A stretch of DNA of 64,000 bases, taken from positions 18,304,826 to 18,368,825 of the forward strand of contig CM026559.1 in NCBI GenBank assembly GCA_015143295.1. Reading direction: 5' to 3'. Shown here piece after piece: positions 54,751 through 64,000 of this stretch; position 1 is the stretch's first letter; the number at the start of each line of letters is the position of its first letter. Position numbers and translations under genes: made by a program. This stretch comes from Tetracentron sinense (lineage: Eukaryota; Streptophyta; Magnoliopsida; Trochodendrales; Trochodendraceae). The notes beneath the pieces were generated by a model. It ran no database searches. It was given only the letters and a program-made list of their open reading frames with translations, and was not told the DNA's origin.

Positions 54751-57561
54751 TGTAGAACCCTGGAATTCGAGGTCACTGTTCATATGAATAGTCAGTGAAT
54801 AGTGGTAGTGTACAGTGCATGTAAAGGCCTAAGGCCTCATGTGTTCTTGATATTGGGAAAAGTGAAGTGAGGGTTTTATATGTGTATGCTGATTCTTAAA
54901 ACAAGAGTACGATAATACTCAAGTATCTAGGGTATAAAATACCCTAAGTGTGAATGTAGAACCCAGGACCATTTCACAATGTTGTGAATAGTGCCATGGG
55001 CACTAGTCTGGTAAAGGCCAAGGGTCAGTTATGTAACTTGGTTTATAAGACATGATAAGACTAGTGGAAACTAGGTTAAGGGTTGTTTTTGGGTGTTTGG
55101 GATGAAGAACCAAGAGTATAACATACTCTAAGTGTCGAAAAAGATGGATGTTTTCACGTACCCTCAACTTGTGGAAGCTCTAGTTTGGTCACTGCTGATT
55201 GGAATTAAGTGATTCTTGAGCCATTAGAAATATATTGAATTCATCTTCAAGGTTCATGCTTTACACTTTTTTTTATTTTGAGTGTAAGTTAGGTGAAATG
55301 GGGGTTTTCCGAAAGTGGGTCTGCTGTCAATTCAGCAGTCATTTTGGACCAGTCTACTTGTGGGCCCATTTAGATTATGCAAAACTAAAAATTAGGAGTT
55401 GTACAAAACATGAAAGTTGTTCTCATTTGAAAGAAAAATCCAATGCAAGTTGAATCGTCAAAATCGGATAAGTAAGTCAAAAGTTATGACAAAAATATTA
55501 AGGCAGGAAAAACTGGAGAAATGAGGACCAATCCGGTCAACCGGATTTGTGACCGGTCTACCGGTGCACTGTTCATTTGCGCAGTGGACGAATCCTAGAG
55601 ATATTTTAAGGGTGGTTTGGGGTTTTGGAAACTCCCAAACACTTATATAAGCTCATAATTCGTCCATAAGGGTTATTAGAACCCTAGAGAGAGCTTGAGA
55701 GTGATTTTGAAGGAGGAGGAAGAAGAGAAGGCTTGGGTTCTCTTGTGTTGCTCTTAGTTGAGTTGGTGGTTAAAGGAGGAGCTTGGATCTTTCTCTTCAA
55801 GCTTGGATTTGGATTTCACCAGCCTTCTAAACACTCTGAAATTGAAGGAACTCAATCCTTCAAGAGGTAGAACAATCTACTAACTTGCCTTACTATACTT
55901 CATCAATGTTTAAATTGGTTTTTATGGTTTAAATAAATGGACTTGATGAAAGTTAGGATGTTTTGGCCATAATTATAATTCCTATATTATAAGTAAGTTA
56001 TAACGCATAATTTTGATAAGATAATTAGTATCTAAACTCCACTAAATTGCTTTACTATGAGTTGCAAATGAATAGTAGAATTTGAGGCATGCCCTTGATA
56101 GAAATTGGAATTGATAATCATGTTTTACATGCGTTGGATATTACCATGATTTTGAGGCTATTATACGGTTACTGAATTACTCACACTTACTCTCATGAAT
56201 ATGATTCACACGTCTCACACGATGTTCACAAGTCTCGCATGATCATAAGTCTCACATGATGTTCACAAGTCTCATATGATAACTACAAATCTCGCATGAT
56301 AATTACAAGTCTCGCATGATGATTACACGTCTCACACGATGTTCACAAGTCTCGTACGATGTTCACAAGTCTCGCATGATTCAATGATTCTCACAAGAAC
56401 AGGGTTTTATAAAGTTCATAAGCAAGATGTTGGTTAAAAGAAAGTTCACAAGTAATGGAAAGTATATGAGAAAGTAATGGTACAAGATGATTCTAGTCAT
56501 CTATCTCAGGTTGATAGAATACCCGCCCATCTCCTGTGGGTTCATGGGTACTAATCAATGGAACAATACCGACCGGGGAGGTACGATAGCAGGCCGCCTA
56601 AAAGGGAAAAGGATACTGGTCGTCAGACTTCGATGAATAGCAGGCCGCCTGGAAGGAAAATGGATACTGGTCGTTAGACTCCGACGAATAGCAAGCCACC
56701 CAGAAGGATCATAGATACGGGTCGTATACTCCGAAGGTAGCCGAAGGTGAGGATAACAGTAGGCCCGCCCAGTATATGTGGGTACATGGGTACTAGTTGC
56801 CCAACTCCTTAGGTGGATCTAGGTTATTTTAAATACCTGTAGATGGAAAGTAATGGAAACTAAGGTATTTTACAATACCCGTAATGGCAAGTAATGGTAA
56901 CAGAAGTAACAGATGGTAATAGATGGTAACGGATACTCTTCGATGACATATGTACATGATGTTTTTAAATGCAAAGGTTTCCGCTCTCTGATTAATAGTA
57001 CTGCATATGCTCTGAATTAACTGCTCTAAGATATATACTCATTCTGCTTTGCTCTTACCTGTTTCACTCTGATAAATGCATATACTATCATTGATGCTTA
57101 TAGTAATGCTAGTTAGTATTTTGTATACGCTAAGTATTCAATGCTCAGCCGAAGTTGTTATCTTCGGCAGGTCACAGGTTGGATGGTTGTGCTCCTGAAC
57201 CAGGGTTTGAGGAGGAGTATATCAAGAAGCCGATTGGTAGTCATCAGTGATGGTTGAGTGATGAGAGGGAGGGATATGTATATGGGTTGACCTTATGGGA
57301 TTTGTTTTGTTATTGATTTGAGTTAGTAACTCAAGTGATGGACCTTGTGTACAGGTTTAGCTTATATTGCAGTATTTTGTTTATAGTAGCACATGGAAGA
57401 TTACATTGTAAAGAAGAAAGTTTTAGGTTCGCCTTTTAGCGTGCCTTGTATGCTCTTACAGGATGATATGTACGCCTTATGTTTCATGACAGGATGGTAT
57501 AACACGGCGGTCATGAGCCAAAAGTATCCCTAACTCTTAGGGTGTATTTTGGGTCATGACA
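54751..57561 (+). mobile_element. Solo LTR D (2811 bp) inserted in element C gag
   Basis: TGTAGAACCCTGG…TTTTGGGTCATGACA, flanked by CGGGT (54746-54750 and 57562-57566). The 5' about 205 bp are tandemly repeated: a second TGTAGAACCCAGGACC starts near 54956, and both copies end in a TACTC…CTAAGTGT segment. Has a CCGGT palindrome cluster (55531-55566), TATA (TTATATAAG near 55643), donor-like GAG|GTAGAAC (55867), tandem CACAAGTCTCGCATGATGTT repeats (56200-56390), about 60-bp repeats around GAATAGCAGGCCGCC (56570-56770), hairpins and the micro-ORF. Confidence 0.93.
57170..57250 (+). CDS. Conserved LTR micro-ORF, copy D (26 aa)
   Basis: GHRLDGCAPEPGFEEEYIKK then PIGSHQ and stop. Shorter than in A/B, but the EP.(F/V)EEEY core is in the same frame relative to the acceptor-like GGCAG|GT (57166-57172). 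Hairpin 2 here is a perfect 7-bp GCCGAAG/CTTCGGC. No ATG. Confidence 0.42.
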   Translation, partial: GHRLDGCAPEPGFEEEYIKKPIGSHQ

Positions 57562-57566
57562 CGGGT

Positions 57567-57989
57567 AGACCTTTCAAACCTCCTCAAAGATATCCTTTTT
57601 ACTTTTTCTTCGGCTTTACAAGCCAATCGGTGAGCTCTATCAAGACAAGTTACGTGGTGTAAAGCTATTTCATCATGAATGATTTGTTTTTAACCACTCA
57701 CATATCTAGACACTAATTGGTCATCGGTTTCTTCTAAGGTGAGTCGACTCAAACATTTGAGAAATTCTTCAATATAATCATTTACGTTTTGGTCATTCTT
57801 TTGACGAAGATGATGAAATTTTTGATATAAAGTCTAAGAATAATCATCTGGGAGAAATTTATCATCTAGTTTTAGTTTCATTTCTCCCCATGTTCTAATT
57901 GGGTGATTTCCTCTCCGTTCACGTCTAAGTTGGTATTGTTGCCACCAAAGTAATGCACGACTTTTGAGTTTAGTGGCAACAAAATCAAC
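57567..57989 (-). pseudogene. Element C gag, middle segment
   Basis: The minus strand reads VDFVATKLKSRALLWWQQYQ, RRERRGNHPIRTWGEMKLKL, DDKFLPDDYS*, then YQKFHHLRQKNDQNVNDYIE, EFLKCLSRLTLEETDDQLVS and KAEEKVKRISLRRFERST. This is the core of a chromovirus Gag. Two stops are present (after DDYS and after RYVSG). The left border is the D insertion and the right border the organelle-like insert; both interrupt an otherwise continuous frame. Confidence 0.87.
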
Positions 57990-58566
57990 TCCTGGAATGG
58001 AATGGGATGGAATAGAAAGAACGCGAAGCGCTAGTGCTATAGGGTCGGTTTTTTTTTTTTTTGGGGGGGGGGGGGATAAGCTTGTGAAGAATCAAGCTTA
58101 TCCCCCCCGACCGGCAGCTGCTGGGTCTCCCCATCTCTCCTAAACTTCCCCCGGTCTTCGGCCCAAGCTGTATGAGGCAGAAACTCGTCCCACGTACGAT
58201 TCGGAGGCCGAGCCCCACCCCAGCTGTAATGGTGCGGCTTAGGTCAACTAACACAAAGAAGATACAGTTCACTGAATGATTGCCTTTGGGTTCCGAACTC
58301 CATATGGGGAAGGAGTGTTGTTGTTTGCGAGGTCTCGCTCGCCCATTTACTAATTAATAGAAGGAAAGCGAGTATAGCACTAAAGATAAAACTGTGAAGT
58401 TGATAGAAGCTCACGTCAGTTGCGTCTGAATTGCTAATAGCTGGATAAAGAAAGAGAGAAAAGACCTTGCTTACAAGCTAGAATAGGGAAGAGATGATGC
58501 GGCTACTAGGATAAGAGTGGTCCGACCGTAGAATAGGACTGCCTCTCGTCTTCAATCGAGGGGGTA
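57990..58566 (+). other. Organelle-like insert (candidate NUMT, about 577 bp) in element C gag
   Basis: Gag reads MSEERN up to the right border and VDFVATKLK from the left border, so nothing but this block separates adjacent codons. The block is unlike its surroundings: T16G14-type homopolymers, a perfect hairpin with 15-16-bp arms (58069-58084 / 58093-58108, loop TGAAGAAT), and a stretch (58164-58206) with CAAGCTGTATGAGG…CACGTACGATTCGG resembling a group II intron domain V. Plant mitochondrial introns have such ends. No target duplication is evident. I assign mitochondrial origin from style and the domain V likeness, not from a match. Confidence 0.5.
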
Positions 58567-59006
58567 TTTCTTTCCTCAGACATTTGTTTCCATTTAAAGA
58601 ACGTTTCTAAAGAACCAATCCAATCAATATAAGATTCAGGATCGAGTTTACTGTCAAAGTCAGAAACATCCATGCGAATACTTTTATCGGCATTCTCTAG
58701 CGCATGTGCGAGATGCTCCATAGCCCATGCGGAATGCGCAAGAGGTGGTGAAGATGGACAAGCTTGTGACCGAACGGATGTAGAACTTGATGCGTCGTCA
58801 CGTTCTTCTTCAAAGTTGGGAATGTCAAACGAAGTATTGGATGGTGGACGATTTGGAGGGCTACTTGGAGAAGGAAACCTCCGTAGAATTTCCTCCATGC
58901 TTCGTTGAAGATTGGCATTTGATTGCCACAATTCATTTACCTCATCTTGAAGAGACACCTCTTGAACTTGTACCGTGCGGGGTTGTTTTCCTGTACCCCT
59001 TGGCAT
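58567..59006 (-). pseudogene. Element C gag, N-terminal segment
   Basis: Starts at MPRGTGKQPRTVQVQEV, 30 bp after the primer site. It has a coiled-coil-like LQDEVNELWQSNANLQRSME, a Pro/Ser-rich stretch, then FDSKLDPESYIDWIGSLETF and FKWKQMSEERN, where the insert begins. The open frame runs about 20 codons further into the insert, so those residues are foreign. The start is chosen by position after the primer site and the usual basic N-terminus. No stop occurs in the native part. Confidence 0.87.
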
Positions 59007-59035
59007 GATGGTTCCAACTTAGAGAATTGGAACTT

Positions 59036-59047
59036 GCTCTGATACCA
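59036..59047 (-). promoter_or_regulatory. Primer-binding site of element C
   Basis: The minus strand reads TGGTATCAGAGC, the canonical initiator-Met complement, three bases from the LTR edge. Confidence 0.9.
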
Positions 59048-59050
59048 ATT

Positions 59051-59814
59051 TGATGCCGCTCAAATATTTGTTAATAAAATTAACAAATAAAAATGAAGAG
59101 AAATAAGGATAAAATGTGATGATTTTTGCAATTTCTAAAAGATCATAATCCGGAAACAAGATAACAGGGGTCTACTTGAGGACTCACTCACCCAAGGGTT
59201 GGGACTCACTCACCAACTAGAGGACCACTCAACTCTAATGGAGTTGCAAGTTCTCCAATTCAAAAAGTGTTTCAAATTCAAAGGTACCCTCTATTCTTCC
59301 TAAAGCCTTATTTATAAGGCAAATCCCAAAAGTGACCGTTAGAGAGAGAGAAAGAGGGAGAGAGAAAGTCTCTTCTTCATTTAATGCATTGTCCCCTTTT
59401 GTAAGACTTTATCAACTCCTTGTAAGATCTTGTCCCTCATTAACTTTTACCCATCCATTGTGACCATTGGAGAGAGGGAGAAGATCCCATGCTTGGAGGT
59501 GGTGGGAGATGATCCCATGCTCCCATCTCATCGTATTGAGCTACATCATTCTGTATGGATGACTTGTATATGAGCTTAGATTGTGTTCTTAATGGAGATC
59601 CACCATTGGACTGTGTTTTCGATGGATATCCACCAGTGGATTAGGGTTGTGGATACTTCGAGAGCTATGATTAGCCCATGATCGAGAGATAGAGATTTTG
59701 AGGACTGCAATTAGTCCATGGGACAATCTATTAGTATTTAGCTTGTTTATTTGGTTTTATTCAATTGTAGTTATTTGAAATGATTTTATTAGTAATGAAA
59801 TTTTAGTAATTAAC
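59051..59814 (-). repeat. 5' LTR of element C plus undefined flank
   Basis: On the minus strand the LTR ends …GCGGCATCA at 59051. A TATA-like CCTTATAAATAAGG lies near 59312-59325. The outer end cannot be fixed because the partner LTR is lost; it may be anywhere from about 59550 to 59725. No gene in the flank. Confidence 0.6.
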
Positions 59815-60373
59815 TGTTGTAGAGGGGTGTTTTTGATTTTTGAAGAAATGGGGTTTACTGCAACCTCAATCTAGCCTAAATCCGATATCCAGACCATTCT
59901 AAATTGAGTTATTTTGAGAAAATGATTCAGAGATCACAAGGAAGAAAGGAGAGAAAGAAGGAAATGATTCAAAGGGAGAGAAGAAAGAACAGTGAAGAAC
60001 AATAATGACAGAATGACTTTTCTTGATGAATCCTTTACTTTCTCTCTCCGTGAATTCTGGTTGAGAATTTGATTTCTCCAGGAAGTCTTGTTAGAAAGTA
60101 AAAAAATCCCCCCTAAATAAGAGAAAGGCACCTCTATTTATAGGTGATCAACAGAAATCATAACTAACTTGTACAGCTGTCATAACCGTTTTTGTAACTG
60201 ACTTTAGAGAGAAAATATTGGATTTTATCAAGATAAAGGCGTTTGTCAACATATCTCCTTTAAGCTATTATGACCACAGCCTTTGGATATATTCTTCAAA
60301 GGTTAAAAGCAGTATTCATAATATCCATCTTTTAACAAATTCTATTCTAAGCCCTCCAAACCAAAACTCAACA
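59815..60373 (-). repeat. LTR of element G (559 bp)
   Basis: Termini TGTTGTAG…CTCAACA include a 5-bp TGTTG/CAACA inverted repeat. On the minus strand the purine tract GCTTTTGGGGGAGGA lies immediately before the start TGTTGAG, so this is a 3' LTR. TATA CTATAAATAGAGG reads leftward near 60128-60142. The partner LTR is not in the window. Confidence 0.65.
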
Positions 60374-60494
60374 TCCTCCCCCAAAAGCGGTTGGTAACTA
60401 CATCGTGAAAGCGGGTCATACGCTTTCATGGTGTACTGTCTTTTTGAGGTAATGTATAAGTGTTCAGACAGCAACACTCCTCTAAGTAATAATC

Positions 60495-60531
<37 letters not shown>

Positions 60532-61067
60532 TAATAATCATCTCAAGTCCAATAGGGAAAACGAAGGTGTTGGACGAAGACACCCATCCCGTCAGGCCTT
60601 AAGAAAAACTGAGAAAAAATCCATCTTCAATGCTTTCTCCCTGACTGTCAGCCCAGGAAGTAATCCATGCTTCACTGGAATAGGTAATGAGGGGAAACAG
60701 CCACACTCATTCCCACGGGAAAGTACTAATCCATACCGTTCACCCCTGATAAACAAATCTTCTTTCTGGTATAGGTCATCAGAAAGGTACATAGGGGGGT
60801 ACTAATCCATACCATGCCCCTCATCATCAGAAAGGCGTGTGAAAGCCAGAAGAAGATACGGAAGCCATATTGAACATCCAAAGGCGTTGAAGCCTGAATT
60901 AATATCCAAAGGCGTTAAAGCCTGAAACAATATCCAAAGGCATTAGAACCTGAATCAATATCCAAAGGCGTTAGAGCCTGAATCAATATCCAAAAGGCGT
61001 TAAAGCCTGAATCAGCATCAATAGCATTAAAAGCGCAACAGTTTCAATTTTTTATCAGTGACATAGG
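60374..61067 (-). mobile_element. Internal 3' end of element G, non-coding, with repeats
   Basis: After the purine tract comes an (AAT)n microsatellite (60486-60540). Five tandem 28-bp units around ATCCAAAGGCGTTAAAGCCTGA lie at 60868-61015. No pol motif is seen, so lineage is unknown. Solo LTR E interrupts it at 61068. Confidence 0.55.
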
Positions 61068-63487
61068 TGTAGAGACCTGAATCTTTTTCTTGTCTTTATT
61101 ACAAGTATTAGGGGTATTATAGTCTTTGTGATATTTTAATGTTTATGTATTTATATCTGATTGGAGTAGTGTGATTAAGGCTTAATCAAACTTGTAATGG
61201 AGGGATGTCATATCACACCTTGAACTTTAAGAAGCTCTAGTTTTAGCACCGTTTATCATAAGTGAATGATTCTTGAACCATTAGAAAGGTATTGGAACCC
61301 TCTTCGAGGACATGTGTAATATTTTTCCATATTTTAGTCTAAGCTAAGTCAAAAGTGGATTTTTCGATGTTTTGTCTTATGGAATTACAGATCAGTCAAC
61401 TTTGGGGATAATTTGGTCCATAAATGAAAGGGAATTTAAAAATTCTAAACTGCTAAAAATATTCCTTTTCAGAAGACGAATCCATCGCAAGTTGAATCGT
61501 CGAAATCCGACGAATAAGTCAAAAGTTATGACCAAAACAGTAAAATTGGTCAAAATCTGTAGAACACCGATCGCTATGGATCAATCGGTACAAAACTGAT
61601 CGCTCAGTCAGAAGTAGCGATCGATCAGTCCACAACTGATCGATCGGTAGCTATCGACTGGTTAACTTTTTTGTATGGAAAATTTTTCCAGAGAGGGTGT
61701 TTTTGATCGAGAGCTCGGTCATAACCACCAGTTGATCGGTAGGCGACCGATCGCTCGGTCATAACCACTGATCGCTCGGTCTTTCGTGTTTTTGCAGAAT
61801 TTTAGTAAGGGCTTTTTGGTCTTTTGATCCTCAACCCTTGGGGCTATAAATAAGGATCCTATTTCGGGGTATTAGAATATTCTACCTATTTCTAACCTAA
61901 TTTGGCAAAAAAGGAGAGAAAATCTAGGGTTTTGAGAGAGGGATTTCTTTGAGAAGAAGGAGATAGCTTGGATTTTGTAAGGAGAGCTTGGAAAGCTTCC
62001 CCAAATCACCTCAGGAGCGTTTTGAATCCAAGGGAAGGATTCCTAAGATCGATATACTATCCTAATCAACTCTATTTTAATGTTTTGTGAATGTTAATAT
62101 GATAGGAATGATAGAATAGAGATTAGATGCATTTTTCCCAAATTTTCTATGAAGTAAGCTAATTATAGATGGAAATGTGGATTAGAATGTAGATAGAATG
62201 TATGGACGATGGGAAATGTATGGAGGATGGGATTAATATGTGGATGTGGATGATATTTGGATTGTATAGATGGTTTATGGCTTGATGGAATGTTGGAAAT
62301 GTAGAAGGGCAATTGATTCATAATGTGCGTACCCAATGTGTTTGTGAAAATGTTTGAGATGATAAATGCTATTATACTCTTATGAAATGGTGGTAAATTG
62401 ATAATGAATTGTGACATGAATTATGATAAGATATGTATATGTGATTGTTTGTTAAGTATGTCTAATTACTTGCATGGAAATTGATAGTTGAGAAGGTAAG
62501 AACTTAGAGGAAAATCTCTCAAACCGGGAATTCTCTAACTATTTGGTATGGGACAGTATAGTGGAGTTTCTATGGTGGGAGATCAGAATCTAAGCAATTA
62601 CTAACTCGAATGTTAATTTCGACACTTAAGCATATATGCACGTGTATGTTAAGATAAGAGTCTCACAAGTCACACATGTAGACCACAAGCATGAGTATGA
62701 CATACGTATGACATTCTGAATAAGCATAAGCATGACATGGTCCGTATCCGCCAAGAACGGCATGTCAACCATTTGATTCTTAAGCATGGTCCGTATCCGT
62801 CAAGAACGGCATGCCAACCATATGATTTCTTAGACATGGTCCGTATCCGCTAAGAACGACATGTTACATCATTGTATGATCTAAATAAGTGCATAAGCAT
62901 AAGCATCTTACAAGCACGTGGTCTCATAAGCATAAGCAGCTCATAAGTGTATTGTCTTCTAAGTCTAAGATTCTTACAAGTACACGAGTCAAGGTGATGA
63001 TATGATGTATATGTGCACACGTTCTTCCGTAATCTGATTATGTTATTATGCTATTGGATATGTTTCTAACTAAGTACAGGTATATTATTATTGTTGGTTG
63101 GATTTTATATATACTGAGTACCTTTGTACTCTGCCGGACTTTGTCTTGGTAGGTTTAGAGCAAGAGTACACGGCGGAACCGTGGATTGAGGAAGCTTACA
63201 TCGAAGAAGGTGGTGAAGGTGAGCCTTCCGAAGAATGAACCGGAGGCTTGGGTGGCTACACCTATTAGTTATGTTTTGTTTGATTGTGGTTTTTGTAATA
63301 GACTTTTAGATGATGTTGCTCATTTGAATACTTTACAGTTGGGTGGTTTTGTTTGGTTATGTTTTATTACTCTCATTTTTGGAGACTCGTGTAGTAAGCC
63401 TTGTATGCATGGATTTTAAGCAGGTTTAAGTAATATGCCGATTTCCAAAATCCTATCTTAGCCTTGTGGGATTTTGGAGTCATTACA
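61068..63487 (+). mobile_element. Solo LTR E (2420 bp)
   Basis: TGTAGAGACCTGAATC…GGATTTTGGAGTCATTACA, flanked by ATAGG (61063-61067) and ATAAG (63488-63492), 4 of 5 identical. Palindrome cluster 61563-61785 (ACTGATCGATCGGT, ACCGATCGCTCGGT), TATA GGCTATAAATAAGG (61841), repeats of CATGGTCCGTATCCGCCAAG (62735-62870), hairpins and the micro-ORF. It is the most diverged relative of A/B/H/D. Confidence 0.87.
63152..63238 (+). CDS. Conserved LTR micro-ORF, copy E (28 aa)
   Basis: GLEQEYTAEPWIEEAYIEEG then GEGEPSEE and stop. The EPW(I)EEAYIEE core aligns with PWVEEEYFEE of families A/B, again in frame after a YAG|GT site (GGTAG|GT, 63149-63154). Hairpin 1 has changed sequence (GAGTAC-CTTT-GTACTC, 63116-63131) but is perfectly paired. 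Confidence 0.43.
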   Translation, partial: GLEQEYTAEPWIEEAYIEEGGEGEPSEE

Positions 63488-63492
63488 ATAAG

Positions 63493-64000
63493 GATAAAAA
63501 TGTCATCAAGGAGCAGAATCCTTTATATAGACTAAAAGCATATGAGTCTGAAAATCAGTGATCATTATCATATAAACATGGAATTCTGTTAACCAAATTT
63601 CCAAAGAGGATTTTTAGTATATATTATGTCAGAATGTCCATTGAGCCACGTGTCATTATTTTATTGAATTATGAATAACGTTCTTAAATTCAAAATTCCA
63701 CAAGTCAAGCTTTCCGATAATCATCATCAACAACTGTGTTTTAGGATTTCTCCTTGTAGAAATTTTATTTTTAACTTGAGGAATAAATAAAACATGAGAG
63801 CTTTTGCTTTTGGAATCTCTTGTGAAAGGATGGTGTGAAGCCAGATCAACCTTGGTGTGAAGCCAAAATATCTTTTTTTCTCTCCTGCATTGATCTTCTT
63901 TACTTTCTTTTTTTCTGTCCAAAACCCTAATCAAACCAAACCCTAGGAATCTTTTTCGTTGCTGCCTCTTAATTCCCCAGCCCTTCATATTGCAAAATCA
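63493..64000. other. Unassigned end of window (probably element G interior or flank)
   Basis: AT-rich with a plant telo-box-like AAACCCTAA (near 63922) and CCAAACCCTAGG close to the right edge. A 110-codon minus-strand frame (63656-63988) has no recognisable motif and I do not call it. Confidence 0.45.

Larger units (their letters stand above)
51454..59600 (-). mobile_element. Element C: remains of a CRM-like chromovirus, twice interrupted
   Basis: Minus-strand order: LTR (from about 59051), primer site (59036-59047), gag, zinc knuckle, protease, RT, RNase H, integrase. It is cut at 51454 by element B's LTR, so the integrase C-terminus and the 3' LTR are gone. Solo LTR D (54751-57561) and an organelle-like fragment (about 57990-58566) are inserted in gag. 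Integrase and gag sequences resemble CRM-type chromoviruses, but the diagnostic C-terminus is missing. The right border of the LTR is not determined. Confidence 0.85.

Noticed and set aside
58164..58206. Functional group II intron
   Set aside because: Only a domain V-like end is visible, with one C·A mismatch in the lower stem. The rest of the intron and its exons are not recognisable here.
51454..59600. Element C as an endogenous plant pararetrovirus
   Set aside because: Integrase, LTR-type primer site and LTR are present and no movement protein is seen, so it is a Ty3/gypsy element.
63656..63988. 110-codon minus-strand frame at the right edge
   Set aside because: No motif, AT-rich, and the plus strand looks like a leader or telo-box region. 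Not enough to call.

Overview
The window is plant nuclear DNA made almost entirely of transposable elements. I could identify no host gene. Evidence for an angiosperm nuclear genome: Ty1/copia and Ty3/gypsy polyproteins, initiator-Met-tRNA primer sites (TGGTATCAGAGC or close variants), tRNA-type SINEs, hAT- and Mutator-type MITEs, and stop codons that mostly look like C-to-T decay of methylated DNA (CAG>TAG, CGA>TGA). The species is not determined.

Layout. (1) 1-16462: minus-strand copia element running off the left edge. It is split by a 12.1-kb Tekay-like gypsy element, here called A (1108-13240, TSD GACGA), and A's 5' LTR is itself split by a solo LTR, H (8535-11030). (2) 17239-32022: a roughly 0.8-kb hAT-type MITE split by a 14-kb retrotransposon, F (17733-31723, TSD ATCTC). 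F has nearly identical 2.6-kb LTRs and no gag-pol, so it is a LARD-type derivative, probably of the Tat/Ogre lineage. (3) 32031-36721: AT-rich intergenic DNA with a foldback MITE and three SINE-like copies. (4) 36722-40725: a solo LTR of family B (TSD TAAAC) with an oppositely oriented family-A solo LTR inside it (38352-40585, TSD GTTTT). (5) 43613-51453: a plus-strand Tekay-like element, B, with a truncated 5' LTR. (6) 51454 to about 59.6 kb: remains of a minus-strand CRM-like chromovirus, C, interrupted by solo LTR D (54751-57561, TSD CGGGT) and by a roughly 0.58-kb organelle-like fragment inside gag. (7) 59815-64000: an LTR and internal end of another element, G, then solo LTR E (61068-63487).

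Most interesting signals. Two diverged Tekay-like elements carry a 142/143-bp GT-AG intron at the same phase-1 position between gag and protease. Unspliced RNA would end Gag inside the intron and spliced RNA would continue into Pol. All nine related LTR copies examined (families A, H, B, D, E) keep a short acidic reading frame with the core PW(V/I)EEEY. It lies just downstream of two adjacent hairpins whose stems differ between families with pairing kept, and of a YAG|GT acceptor-like site. The same LTRs carry palindrome clusters upstream of the TATA box whose sequence differs by family while the position is conserved.

No element looks autonomous: the reading frames are broken and catalytic residues are lost (PR DTG to NTR in A, RT FVDD to FVDA in B, copia PR DSG to DSV). 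F may still be mobile in trans, since its LTRs differ at only about 1% of positions by eye.
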